Shown here piece after piece: positions 25,038-32,098 of a stretch of 35,659 nt of DNA. How positions within the stretch are numbered: position 1 is the first letter of the stretch; every line of letters begins with the position of its first letter. Under the pieces are notes generated by a model. The model made no database searches and was not told the origin of the DNA. It was given only the letters and a program-made list of their open reading frames with translations. The stretch is from Oscillospiraceae bacterium (GTDB taxonomy: Bacteria; Bacillota; Clostridia; Oscillospirales; Ruminococcaceae), in NCBI GenBank assembly GCA_022508825.1, contig JAFLUI010000009.1, positions 1 through 35,659 of the forward strand, given 5' to 3'. The translations under genes were made by a program, and so were the position numbers.

Positions 25038-26036
25038 ATGAGATACAAAGTCAACTGGGACAGCGGCGGAGTTTTTGCCGTCCCCGACATTGCGGCAGAC
25101 TGTCTTAAGCTTGCTTCCGGAAAAGCAGTCAAGGTACTGCTTTACATACTGAAAAACAAGACCTCTGACATAGACCCTGCCGCCTTTGCAGAAATAGGCG
25201 TATCCGCAGAGGACGCAGAGGACGCAGTTTCCTACTGGCAGCAGGTGGGTCTGCTTTACACGGGAGACACCGCTCCTGTCACAGACGTTCCCGAAAAAGC
25301 GGCAGCTTCCGTTTCGGCTCCGGTCTCTGTACCGGCAGACTCCGCCGCTCAGAGGGCAAAGGAAAGAGCGTCAAAAATGCTTCCTCCCGAAGAGATCGCC
25401 GAACGGATAGAAGGCTCCTCGGATATAAAATTTCTCTTTGACTCCGCTGAGTCCACACTGGGAAGGATCCTCAACTATACCGAACAGCGCACTCTGATCT
25501 GGCTCCACGATTACTATGGCATCACACCCGATCTTCTGCTTATGATAATGGATTTTGCCAAGCAGATAAACAAGGCAAGCATAGGGTACATAGAAAAGAT
25601 CGCCATAAGCTGGCATGACAGCGGCATAACTACTCACGAGCAGGCAGAAAGAGAAATAATGTCTCTTCAAAGCTATTTTTCCGCCGAGGGGCAGGTCACT
25701 GCCAGACTGGAGCTGAGCCGCAAGCTTACCCCTACCGAGAAAAAATTTGTGCATGAGTGGACGGACAAGGGTATTTCCATCGACCTTATAGTATACTCTT
25801 ATGAAAAAACCGTCGACAACATCGGCAAGGTAAAGTTCAGCTATATGAATAAAATTCTCACCGACTGGCATCAGAAGGGCATATCCACAGTTTCTGAGGC
25901 TATGTCGGATACAAAGGGACCCTCCGATAAAAACAATCCCTCCGTCGGCAAAAAGGACAGTGACAATGAACATTCCTACAACCTTGACCTGCTGCTTGAA
26001 CACGCCATGAATAATACACCTAAGATCAAAAAATAA
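25038..26036 (+). CDS. DnaD-domain primosomal / replication initiation protein
   Basis: A 332-residue protein with a winged-helix-like N-terminal region (about 1-85), a short Ala/Pro/Ser linker (about 85-120) and two DnaD_2/DDBH2-type helical repeats (about 125-215 and 225-285). Each repeat ends in the family's aromatic signature (YIEKIAISWHDSGI; YMNKILTDWHQKGI). DnaD proteins remodel origin DNA and help load the replicative helicase. It is followed 20 bp later by a DnaC/DnaI-like ATPase, the usual primosome pairing. The ATG at 25038 has GGAG 13 bases upstream, longer than usual. An earlier in-frame start at 24924 would add a hydrophobic stretch lying over the promoter and is rejected. Confidence 0.87.
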   Translation: MRYKVNWDSGGVFAVPDIAADCLKLASGKAVKVLLYILKNKTSDIDPAAFAEIGVSAEDAEDAVSYWQQVGLLYTGDTAPVTDVPEKAAASVSAPVSVPADSAAQRAKERASKMLPPEEIAERIEGSSDIKFLFDSAESTLGRILNYTEQRTLIWLHDYYGITPDLLLMIMDFAKQINKASIGYIEKIAISWHDSGITTHEQAEREIMSLQSYFSAEGQVTARLELSRKLTPTEKKFVHEWTDKGISIDLIVYSYEKTVDNIGKVKFSYMNKILTDWHQKGISTVSEAMSDTKGPSDKNNPSVGKKDSDNEHSYNLDLLLEHAMNNTPKIKK

Positions 26037-26056
26037 AAAATGAAGGAGCGTCAAAA

Positions 26057-27049
26057 ATGGCTTATGATAAACGTCTTTATGAGCTTGCAGACAACGAAAT
26101 AAAACACCGCAGGCTCAGTGCAGAAAATGCTCTCACCGCCCGTATTTCAGAGATCGAGGAAAAGCTTCCAGAAATTGCAGAGATAAGACGTCAGCTTGCA
26201 AGCACAAGCGTAGAGCTTACAAAGCTTATCATACGCAGGGAAAAGGATTTCCAGAGCAGCTTTGAAAAGATAAAAAGTCAGAACCTGCAGGGTCAGGAAA
26301 TGATACGCTCCATTCTGAAAAAAAACGGCTATCCGGAAAGCTACCTTGAGCCCTCATATACCTGTCCCATATGTCATGACACCGGTATATCCGGCAGCGG
26401 ACGCTGCAAATGTTTTGAAAAGCTTCTTAACGATCTGGCTGTAGAAAAGCTCAACAAGGAGGCAAATATGCCAAACTGTGATTTTGAGCATTTCGATTTA
26501 TCATATTATGACGGAAAAACAGAAAACGGCATTGACTGCCGCCGTAAAATGGAGCAGATCTCCGAATACTGCGAAAGCTATGCGGATAACTTTTCGCGAA
26601 ATTCACCGAGTCTTTTTCTCCTTGGAAAAACGGGTCTGGGCAAGACCCATATCTCACTTGCAATTGCAAAAAGAGTCACGGAGCGGGGCTTCACAGTCGC
26701 CTACGGTTCCCTGTCAAACTATCTGCGTATGATCGAAAAGGAGCATTTCGGACGCTCCGAAAATACCGAAACAGACACTATGCAGGTACTTATAAATACA
26801 GACCTTCTTATACTGGACGACCTCGGTTCGGAGTTCAGGACAAGCTTTTCCGAGCCTGCAATTTACAATATCATCAACTCACGCATAAATCTGGGTCTTC
26901 CCACCATCATAAGCAGCAATCTTTCCACCGCAGAGCTGCAGAAAAACTACAATGACAGGATAATCTCAAGACTGTTCAGTGTATTCACCACTCTTATGTT
27001 TGTAGGCGAGGACGTCCGACAGATAAAGCGTCTGCGGGGAGAATTTTAG
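26057..27049 (+). CDS. DnaC/DnaI-like helicase-loader ATPase
   Basis: A 330-residue AAA+ protein. The N-terminal half is a coiled region (about 10-85) followed by a zinc-binding knuckle (C103, C106, C117, C119: CPICHDTG ... CKCF), as in DnaI. The ATPase has Walker A LGKTGLGKTH (189-198), Walker B LLILDDLGSE, sensor-1 SSNLS and an arginine-rich C-terminus (DRIISRLFSVF). It should load the replicative helicase during chromosome replication or restart, with the DnaD-like protein as partner. The IstB transposition family is related, but no transposase is nearby and the zinc knuckle and dnaD partner favour a loader. AAGGAG lies ahead of the ATG. Confidence 0.92.
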   Translation: MAYDKRLYELADNEIKHRRLSAENALTARISEIEEKLPEIAEIRRQLASTSVELTKLIIRREKDFQSSFEKIKSQNLQGQEMIRSILKKNGYPESYLEPSYTCPICHDTGISGSGRCKCFEKLLNDLAVEKLNKEANMPNCDFEHFDLSYYDGKTENGIDCRRKMEQISEYCESYADNFSRNSPSLFLLGKTGLGKTHISLAIAKRVTERGFTVAYGSLSNYLRMIEKEHFGRSENTETDTMQVLINTDLLILDDLGSEFRTSFSEPAIYNIINSRINLGLPTIISSNLSTAELQKNYNDRIISRLFSVFTTLMFVGEDVRQIKRLRGEF

Positions 27050-27054
27050 AAAAC

Positions 27055-27090
27055 AAAAAATCGGCGTCAGGTACACGCCGATTTTTATTT
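27055..27090. terminator. Bidirectional intrinsic terminator between dnaC-like and VanY-like operons
   Basis: ATCGGCGT (27060-27067) and ACGCCGAT (27075-27082) form an 8-bp GC-rich stem with a 7-base loop. T-rich sequence follows on the plus strand (27082-27090) and A-rich sequence precedes it, giving a U-tract on the minus strand too. It serves both converging transcripts. Confidence 0.9.
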
Positions 27091-27162
27091 ATGTAGTATA
27101 AAGGGCAGAAGCACAACTGCCGCCGACAGTATGCCAATGACAAACGAAAGTATTCTCAGCAT
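27085..27162 (-). CDS. 25-residue hydrophobic small protein
   Basis: On the minus strand, ATG at 27162-27160 opens 25 codons ending in TAA at 27085. The peptide starts MLRILSFVIG, contains an uninterrupted hydrophobic core (FVIGILSAAVVLLPFIL), and ends HK, so it is a plausible single membrane helix with a basic N-terminus. The start is five bases past the VanY-like stop, and the Shine-Dalgarno GGGGTG includes that stop codon. The stop falls just before the shared terminator, so the ORF exactly fills the space from gene end to terminator. No family is recognised. It could be a membrane partner of the carboxypeptidase or its sensor. Confidence 0.5.
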   Translation of the reverse strand: MLRILSFVIGILSAAVVLLPFILHK

Positions 27163-27167
27163 ATTTT

Positions 27168-27851
27168 TCACCCCAGATATTCTTCAAGGCAGATACCCCG
27201 TTCGTATATTTCTTTTGCAGCTTCTTCTCCCACATACCTGTAATGCCAGGGCTCAAAATCTATCCCGGTAATATTTATTTTATCGGAGGGGTACCTGAGA
27301 ATAAATCCGTATTTATACGCATTTTGCGCAAGCCAGTTGTATACATCATCATTATCAGAAAGAGCCTTGTCAGCGTTGATATCTACTGCAAGTCCCAGCT
27401 GATGCTCGCTTTTTCCCACAGCGGCAACTTCATTTTCCGCAAGAGCCTCCGCACGCTTTCGCGGGAAACCATCGTTTATGTAAGCCTCCACCTTTTCATT
27501 CATTATCTGACGCTGTTCTGCGGAGGTACGGTAGCCCTCTCCTACGACAGGATATATCCCCTCTGCCCTCATATCGTCGAACATTTTCTGCAGATCGGGA
27601 TAAATACGTGAGTCCACACTTCTGCCGTTATCAAGGACTGTAAGCTCGGGAGCATAATTTTCCGGTATGGGATTTTCATGATTTACAAGTACAAGATACC
27701 ATTCCTCAGACATTTCACCGCGGCTCTCTGCAGGAACATCTTTAAATTCCTCTCTCAAATTCTGTATACAGATAAATGAGAATGCCGCAAGCCCGATAAA
27801 CAGCAGTATTTGCAATAGCAGATACTTTCTGCGCTTATTTTTTCTTTTCAT
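27168..27851 (-). CDS. VanY-like D-alanyl-D-alanine carboxypeptidase, membrane anchored
   Basis: A 227-residue M15B-type zinc peptidase. A basic N-terminus and one membrane segment (about 11-30) anchor the catalytic domain outside. The zinc site is SEHQLGLAVD (H150, D157) plus the EPWH motif (catalytic E200, H203). GEGYRTSAEQRQIM near residues 104-117 is also family-typical. It should trim the terminal D-Ala from peptidoglycan stem peptides or precursors. It lies downstream of a VanR/VanS-like pair, from which it is separated by a hairpin terminator. No D-Ala-D-Lac or D-Ala-D-Ser ligase is nearby, so a full glycopeptide resistance operon is absent. Shine-Dalgarno (AAGAG) is weak. Confidence 0.9.
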   Translation of the reverse strand: MKRKNKRRKYLLLQILLFIGLAAFSFICIQNLREEFKDVPAESRGEMSEEWYLVLVNHENPIPENYAPELTVLDNGRSVDSRIYPDLQKMFDDMRAEGIYPVVGEGYRTSAEQRQIMNEKVEAYINDGFPRKRAEALAENEVAAVGKSEHQLGLAVDINADKALSDNDDVYNWLAQNAYKYGFILRYPSDKINITGIDFEPWHYRYVGEEAAKEIYERGICLEEYLG

Positions 27852-27865
27852 AAAACCACTCTTTC

Positions 27866-27903
27866 AAAAAAGATCCGCTGTGAAATAATTTTATCACAGC
27901 GGA
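27866..27903 (-). terminator. Intrinsic terminator between the histidine kinase and VanY-like genes
   Basis: On the minus strand TCCGCTGTGA and TCACAGCGGA (27903-27894, 27883-27874) form a perfect 10-bp stem with a 10-base loop, followed by TCTTTTTT. The U-tract ends 14 bases before the VanY-like ATG, leaving no room for a promoter between them. It therefore either ends the vanRS-like transcript or acts as an attenuator for the carboxypeptidase gene. Confidence 0.85.
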
Positions 27904-27970
27904 CCGCTTCATGTATTTGATTTTATTTCTGAGGATCATAATTTTATCATACGAAATTCTTACGATTTTC

Positions 27971-29056
27971 TTACACCGGTATCTCTACTGTAAATGTGAC
28001 GCTTTCGTCCGAGCTCTCCGCTTTTATAGTTCCGCCGTGAAGCTCGGTTATCTCCTTTGCAATTGCAAGTCCGAGACCTGCACCGCCTGACCTCGTTCCC
28101 CTTGATGAGTCCAGACGGTAAAACTGCTCAAATATCCTGTCAAGCTTTTCCCCGGAAATAGTTTTCCCCTTGTTTTTGACCGAAAAAATAACGGACCCGT
28201 CATTTTTCTTTAAGGAAAGCATTATTTCAGTATCCGGATAGCTGTAGCTGACAGCATTTCTTATAATATTGTCAAGGACTCTTTCCATTTTATCGGCATC
28301 GCAGAGAAGCTCTGTATCCCTGTCAATATCAAGCTTCCATGACAGTCCCTTTTCTTTGAGGATGGGCTCAAATTCAAAGGCAGTCTGCTCTATAAGACGG
28401 GTAAAATTCACATTTTCAAGCTCAGGAGAGATATGGGTAAGATTAAATCTTGTAATATCAAAAAATTCATTGATGAGCTCCTCCAGACGCTCCGCCTTTT
28501 CAAGAGCTATCCCCGTATATTTTGCCCGTAATTCTGCGCTTATCTGAGGCTCGTCCCGCATAAGAGAAAGATATCCTATCACGCTTGTGAGCGGAGTTTT
28601 CAGGTCATGGGCAAGATAGACAACAAGATCATTTTTCCTCTGCTCCGCTTCTCTTGCTGCGGCTGCATCCCTTGCTGCCCTTTCACGGATATTGTTCAGG
28701 TCATCCTGAACGCTCTTTAATTCAGCCGGAAGCTGTATCTGTTCACCTTCCGGAGCAGTAAGCTTTTCAGATTCTATAATGATCTTATCAAGAAAGCCCA
28801 GAAGCTTGTATACGTACAATGAAAAAATAACAAGCCATCCCGCAGCAATAGTTATACCCGCAAAAAAGATTATGTGATCACCTATAAAATGAAGTATCCG
28901 ATAGGTAATATCAAAATCGTACCATATCCGGTTGCTGCATATCAGCCATGCAACAGACACCGCAAGAATTACCGCCGCCGTGTAAATAAGCATGGTAAGT
29001 GTGCATCTTAAAATTATCTTTCTGGACAACTCACTTCTACTCGACAGTGTAACCAA
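27971..29056 (-). CDS. VanS-like sensor histidine kinase
   Basis: A 361-residue kinase with two membrane segments (about 16-40 and 60-85) enclosing a very short outer loop of about 20 residues, as in VanS of the A/B/D/G types. The phospho-acceptor is H150 in VYLAHDLKTPLTSVIGYLSLM, a VanS-like H-box. ATP-binding boxes are N (DNIIRNAVSYS), G1 (VKNKGKTI) and G2 (GGAGLGLAIAKEI). It should phosphorylate the VanR-like regulator next to it. The start is uncertain: TTG at 29056 overlaps the regulator gene but has poor Shine-Dalgarno spacing, and a TTG at 29029 is an alternative. Overlap with the upstream gene supports coupling. Confidence 0.92.
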   Translation of the reverse strand: MVTLSSRSELSRKIILRCTLTMLIYTAAVILAVSVAWLICSNRIWYDFDITYRILHFIGDHIIFFAGITIAAGWLVIFSLYVYKLLGFLDKIIIESEKLTAPEGEQIQLPAELKSVQDDLNNIRERAARDAAAAREAEQRKNDLVVYLAHDLKTPLTSVIGYLSLMRDEPQISAELRAKYTGIALEKAERLEELINEFFDITRFNLTHISPELENVNFTRLIEQTAFEFEPILKEKGLSWKLDIDRDTELLCDADKMERVLDNIIRNAVSYSYPDTEIMLSLKKNDGSVIFSVKNKGKTISGEKLDRIFEQFYRLDSSRGTRSGGAGLGLAIAKEITELHGGTIKAESSDESVTFTVEIPV

Positions 29057-29732
29057 CTCCCCATACGGTTTTTATAAATTTCGGGTTTCTTGGCGGCTCA
29101 CCCAGCTTTTCTCTGAGCCTTGCAATATGCGCCATGACGGTGTTATTGCTTTCAAAATATTTTTCCTTCCAGACATTTTCAAATAATTCTTCGGATGAAA
29201 TGACCCGTCCCCTGTTTTCGCATAAATACCACAGCAGAGAAAATTCAATTGGAGTAAGGGAAATTTCATTTCCGTACAATGTACATTTATGTGTGTCCCT
29301 GTTAATTACAAGACCTTTTATGTCATATTCCGTAATGTTTTCCTCCTTATCGGAGGAATTGTTGTATTTCGTATAGCGTCGGAGCTGAGTCTTTACTCTG
29401 GCTGTGACTTCAAGAGGATCAAAAGGCTTTGTGATGTAGTCGTCTGCGCCGATTGTAAGTCCCATTATTTTATCTCCTGCCTCCACTTTAGCGGTAAGCA
29501 TAATGATGGGGTAAAAATATTTCTCCCTTATCTTCTGACAGATGTGAAAACCGTCAATATCGGGAAGCATGATGTCCAGAATTGCAAGATCAAGCTTTGT
29601 TTCCTCTGCGCACTTCAAGGCGTCAATGCCTGTATAGAATTTATGTACGGTGTATCCGTCATTTTTCAGGTAAAGCTCTATAAGATCGGCTATTTCCTTT
29701 TCATCGTCAACAATTAAAATTGATTCGTTCAT
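29037..29732 (-). CDS. VanR-like OmpR-family response regulator
   Basis: A 231-residue regulator. The receiver domain has the acidic pair in VDDEKEIADLIELYL, phospho-acceptor D53 in AILDIMLPD, and the KPF lysine in ITKPFDPLEVTARVK. The C-terminal winged helix is OmpR-type (LTPIEFSLLWYLCENRGRVIS ... VWGVGYTVE). Similarity to VanR of glycopeptide-resistance operons is strong at the N-terminus (ILIVDDEKEIADLIELYLKN). It has a clear own promoter and is divergent from the metallo-beta-lactamase-fold gene. Likely targets are its own promoter and the adjacent carboxypeptidase gene; this is inference. Confidence 0.93.
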   Translation of the reverse strand: MNESILIVDDEKEIADLIELYLKNDGYTVHKFYTGIDALKCAEETKLDLAILDIMLPDIDGFHICQKIREKYFYPIIMLTAKVEAGDKIMGLTIGADDYITKPFDPLEVTARVKTQLRRYTKYNNSSDKEENITEYDIKGLVINRDTHKCTLYGNEISLTPIEFSLLWYLCENRGRVISSEELFENVWKEKYFESNNTVMAHIARLREKLGEPPRNPKFIKTVWGVGYTVE

Positions 29733-29757
29733 TATCTCAGCCCACTTTTTTTATTTC

Positions 29758-29786
29758 ATTATATCATATAAAAATATTAATATCAA
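29758..29786 (-). promoter_or_regulatory. Promoter of the VanR-like operon
   Basis: Minus strand TTGATA (29786-29781), 17-bp spacer, TATAAT (29763-29758) with a preceding TGA (extended -10). Transcription would start near 29751, about 20 nt before the regulator ATG. Its -35 box abuts the -35 box of the divergent promoter. Confidence 0.85.
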
Positions 29787-29815
29787 TTGATTTTTCAACA
29801 TTTGTATGTTATTAT
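29787..29815 (+). promoter_or_regulatory. Promoter of the metallo-beta-lactamase-fold gene
   Basis: TTGATT (29787-29792), 17-bp spacer, TATTAT (29810-29815) with a preceding TGT (extended -10). It is back-to-back with the VanR-like promoter; the joined -35 boxes form the palindrome ATCAATTGAT (29782-29791). Confidence 0.7.
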
Positions 29816-29846
29816 ATAGATATTAAAAAAAGTCAGGAGGAAAAAT

Positions 29847-30725
29847 ATGTACGAACTGATACAGGTTTCGGGAAACACTTATTATATACAAAGTCCCGCA
29901 AAAATAGGACTTATAAAATTAAATGACACTGACGTTTGCCTGATAGACAGCGGAAATGACAAGGACGCGGGACGAAAGGTCCGTCAGCTCTTGGACGCTA
30001 ACAACTGGAAGCTGACGGCTATATATAACACACATTCCAACGCAGATCATATCGGAGGAAACAAATATCTGCAGGATCAGACCGGATGTAAGATATACGC
30101 CCCGGGTATTGAATGTGATTTTACCGGACACCCAATTTTGGAGCCGTCGTTTTTATATGGAGGTTATCCCTGCAAGGATCTGCGTCATAAATTTCTTTTA
30201 GCACAGGCAAGCAGTGCAGAGTATCTGACACCGGACGTTCTGCCTGATGGATTTGAAATTATTAGTCTGCCGGGACATTTTTTTGATATGGTGGGCTTCC
30301 GCACTCCCGATGATGTAGTTTTTCTTGCGGACTGCCTGTCAAGCAAGGAAACACTGGACAAGTACCGGATAGGCTTTATCTACGATGTTGAAGCATACAT
30401 TAAAACCCTTGAAACGGTCAAGTCATTGAATGCAAAAATGTTTGTCCCGGCTCATGCAGCAGCGGCTGAGGATGTTTCTTCGCTTGCACAGTATAACATT
30501 GATAAGGTGCAGGAAATTGCAGATAAGATCGTTGATATCTGCAAAGAGCCTGTCTGCTTTGAAATGATTTTGCAAAAGCTGTTTGCAGAATATTCTCTGT
30601 CTATGAATTTCGAGCAGTATGTTCTTGTGGGAAGCACTGTCCGTTCCTATCTTGCATGGTTAAAGGATACGGACAGGATAATTGCAGAATTTGAAAATAA
30701 TATGCTGCTCTGGAAACAGAAATAA
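29847..30725 (+). CDS. Metallo-beta-lactamase-fold hydrolase
   Basis: A 292-residue MBL-fold protein. The metal-binding motif reads THSNADHIGG (H63, D67, H68), with Asn65 in place of the usual second His of HxHxDH. Further ligands are H144 (LPGHFFDMVG), D162 (FLADCLSS) and H203 (VPAHAAAA). The C-terminal 85 residues form a helical extension. Substrate is unknown; the fold covers thioester, lactone, sulphur and RNA hydrolases. An ideal AGGAGG lies six bases before the ATG. It is divergent from the VanR-like operon with abutting promoters, so the regulator could control it. No terminator is seen after it. Confidence 0.88.
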   Translation: MYELIQVSGNTYYIQSPAKIGLIKLNDTDVCLIDSGNDKDAGRKVRQLLDANNWKLTAIYNTHSNADHIGGNKYLQDQTGCKIYAPGIECDFTGHPILEPSFLYGGYPCKDLRHKFLLAQASSAEYLTPDVLPDGFEIISLPGHFFDMVGFRTPDDVVFLADCLSSKETLDKYRIGFIYDVEAYIKTLETVKSLNAKMFVPAHAAAAEDVSSLAQYNIDKVQEIADKIVDICKEPVCFEMILQKLFAEYSLSMNFEQYVLVGSTVRSYLAWLKDTDRIIAEFENNMLLWKQK

Positions 30726-30955
30726 AAATCTCCGCAAAGGTTGATATCGGCAAAATATAAGAACAAAAAATTGTTATTGTGCGTATGCGTTCATATTTCT
30801 ATCGTTATTATTGTTGCCGCGGCTTATTTATAGTATTCACTGTAATCAAAGTAATACTATACTTCAACTCCACAGATACTTTCTTGTCAGGATCTCAAAA
30901 ATACGTTACAATATATATAACAAGAGTGTTTTTGAACTAATAAGGAGTGATTACA
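30726..30955. other. Intergenic region with inverted repeat upstream of the XRE gene
   Basis: This 230-bp AT-rich gap holds an inverted repeat, TATAGTATT (30829-30837) and AATACTATA (30853-30861), and a promoter for the XRE gene. It also contains a run of hydrophobic codons (about 30771-30830) with no credible start or Shine-Dalgarno, possibly the decayed start of a membrane protein gene. No RNA gene or terminator is evident. Confidence 0.5.
30884..30912 (+). promoter_or_regulatory. Promoter of the XRE regulator gene
   Basis: TTGTCA (30884-30889), 17-bp spacer, TACAAT (30907-30912), each one mismatch from consensus. An inverted repeat lies just upstream of the -35 (30829-30861) and could bind an activator or repressor, including the XRE protein itself. 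Confidence 0.7.
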
Positions 30956-32098
30956 ATGACAATAGGAACAAGAATAAAGCATCTTCGTCAAGAGCAGAAT
31001 ATCACGCAGGAGCAGCTTGCAGAAAGTCTTGGAATTACCTCTTGTGCAGTGTCTCAGTGGGAGTGTGATAGAACAGCTCCCGATATTTCGCAGTTGCCAG
31101 CATTGGCAAATATTTTTAATGTGACAACAGATATGCTGTTGGGAGTGGATATCACCCGCAGGAAAGAGAAGATCGACGAGTTCATAGAATATAATCGACT
31201 TAACTTTAATGTAATCGGAGATATGCATGGTTCGATAAATTATCTGTCTGGAAAACTTAAGGAATATCCTAATGCGCCAGACCTGATTGCTGCTCTTGCG
31301 GAGTCAGAATACAGTCTGTACTTTCAGAGTGGCATGGAGCTTGCAGAGGACGAAAAAAAGCTCAAAGCCAAAGAGATAATATTACTTTGTGAACGTGGAA
31401 TAAAGTGTACAGGAAGAGATGGTAATACAAATTATTTCAAGCAGTTAATGGTATACCTGCATTCATACCTCGGTAACATTGAAATGGCACAGAAAATTGC
31501 TGTGTCAATGCCCAGCATCCCTCAGACCTGTGATATGCTCTATCCAAGAACACTTAAAGGCAAGGACGCATTAAAGGAATATCAGAATTTACTGCTGAAT
31601 CTTATGTGGTTAGCAACAATAGCTATTAATGGCATACGCTGCAACGGTGAATATACACTCGATGAAAAGATAGAAATTATGATGTTGAAAGAAAAGCTTA
31701 TAAAGTTGATTGTTGGTGATAAGCTGAATTTTTATAATAATGTTCTGTTTTATAATTCTATGCCGCTTTCAAAAGCGTATTTGAAAAAGAATGATAAACA
31801 GTCTGCGCTGAGTGAGCTTGAAAAAACATTAGGATATGCAGAAGGCTATGAAACCCGTCCTGACACAAACAAATATGAACCGTGCTGGCTTTCTGAAACG
31901 GAAGATCATAGAGAATATACAAACAAGCACAGTACAAAAACGAATTATGATGAGCTTATGGATTTTCTCATCAAGTCTGATTATTTTGAGATATTTAAAG
32001 GAAATACAAAATTTGAAGAAATACACTCAAAGCTAAAAACACTTATTTCTGATACACCACCGAGTTCTGCAATGCCTCCCCGTCAAAAAATTGTTTGA
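30956..32098 (+). CDS. XRE-family helix-turn-helix regulator with long helical C-terminal domain
   Basis: A 380-residue protein. The N-terminal 60 residues are a classic XRE/Cro HTH (IGTRIKHLRQEQNITQEQLAESLGITSCAVSQWE ... LPALANIFNVTTDMLLG). The remaining 310 residues are helical, perhaps TPR-like, as in regulators that sense a peptide or ligand. The target is unknown. ATG at 30956 is favoured since AAGGAG lies eight bases upstream; an in-frame GTG three codons earlier overlaps it. The gene is more AT-rich, with many AAA, ATA and TTT codons, than the housekeeping genes, hinting at transfer. Its last 19 codons lie antisense over the end of the lactate-dehydrogenase-like gene. Confidence 0.88.
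   Translation: MTIGTRIKHLRQEQNITQEQLAESLGITSCAVSQWECDRTAPDISQLPALANIFNVTTDMLLGVDITRRKEKIDEFIEYNRLNFNVIGDMHGSINYLSGKLKEYPNAPDLIAALAESEYSLYFQSGMELAEDEKKLKAKEIILLCERGIKCTGRDGNTNYFKQLMVYLHSYLGNIEMAQKIAVSMPSIPQTCDMLYPRTLKGKDALKEYQNLLLNLMWLATIAINGIRCNGEYTLDEKIEIMMLKEKLIKLIVGDKLNFYNNVLFYNSMPLSKAYLKKNDKQSALSELEKTLGYAEGYETRPDTNKYEPCWLSETEDHREYTNKHSTKTNYDELMDFLIKSDYFEIFKGNTKFEEIHSKLKTLISDTPPSSAMPPRQKIV

Noticed and set aside
25371-26054. 227-codon minus-strand frame opposite the dnaD-like gene
   Set aside because: The plus frame has clear DnaD repeats and the correct Shine-Dalgarno context; the antisense frame has no recognisable domain.
27168-29732. Complete vancomycin-resistance operon
   Set aside because: Regulator, sensor and VanY-like enzyme are present but no van ligase, VanH, VanX or VanT gene lies in the window.
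30741-30833. Possible small hydrophobic peptide after the MBL-fold gene
   Set aside because: The codons from 30771 look like a membrane helix, but the only starts are TTG with a Shine-Dalgarno touching the codon. More likely a decayed gene fragment or chance.
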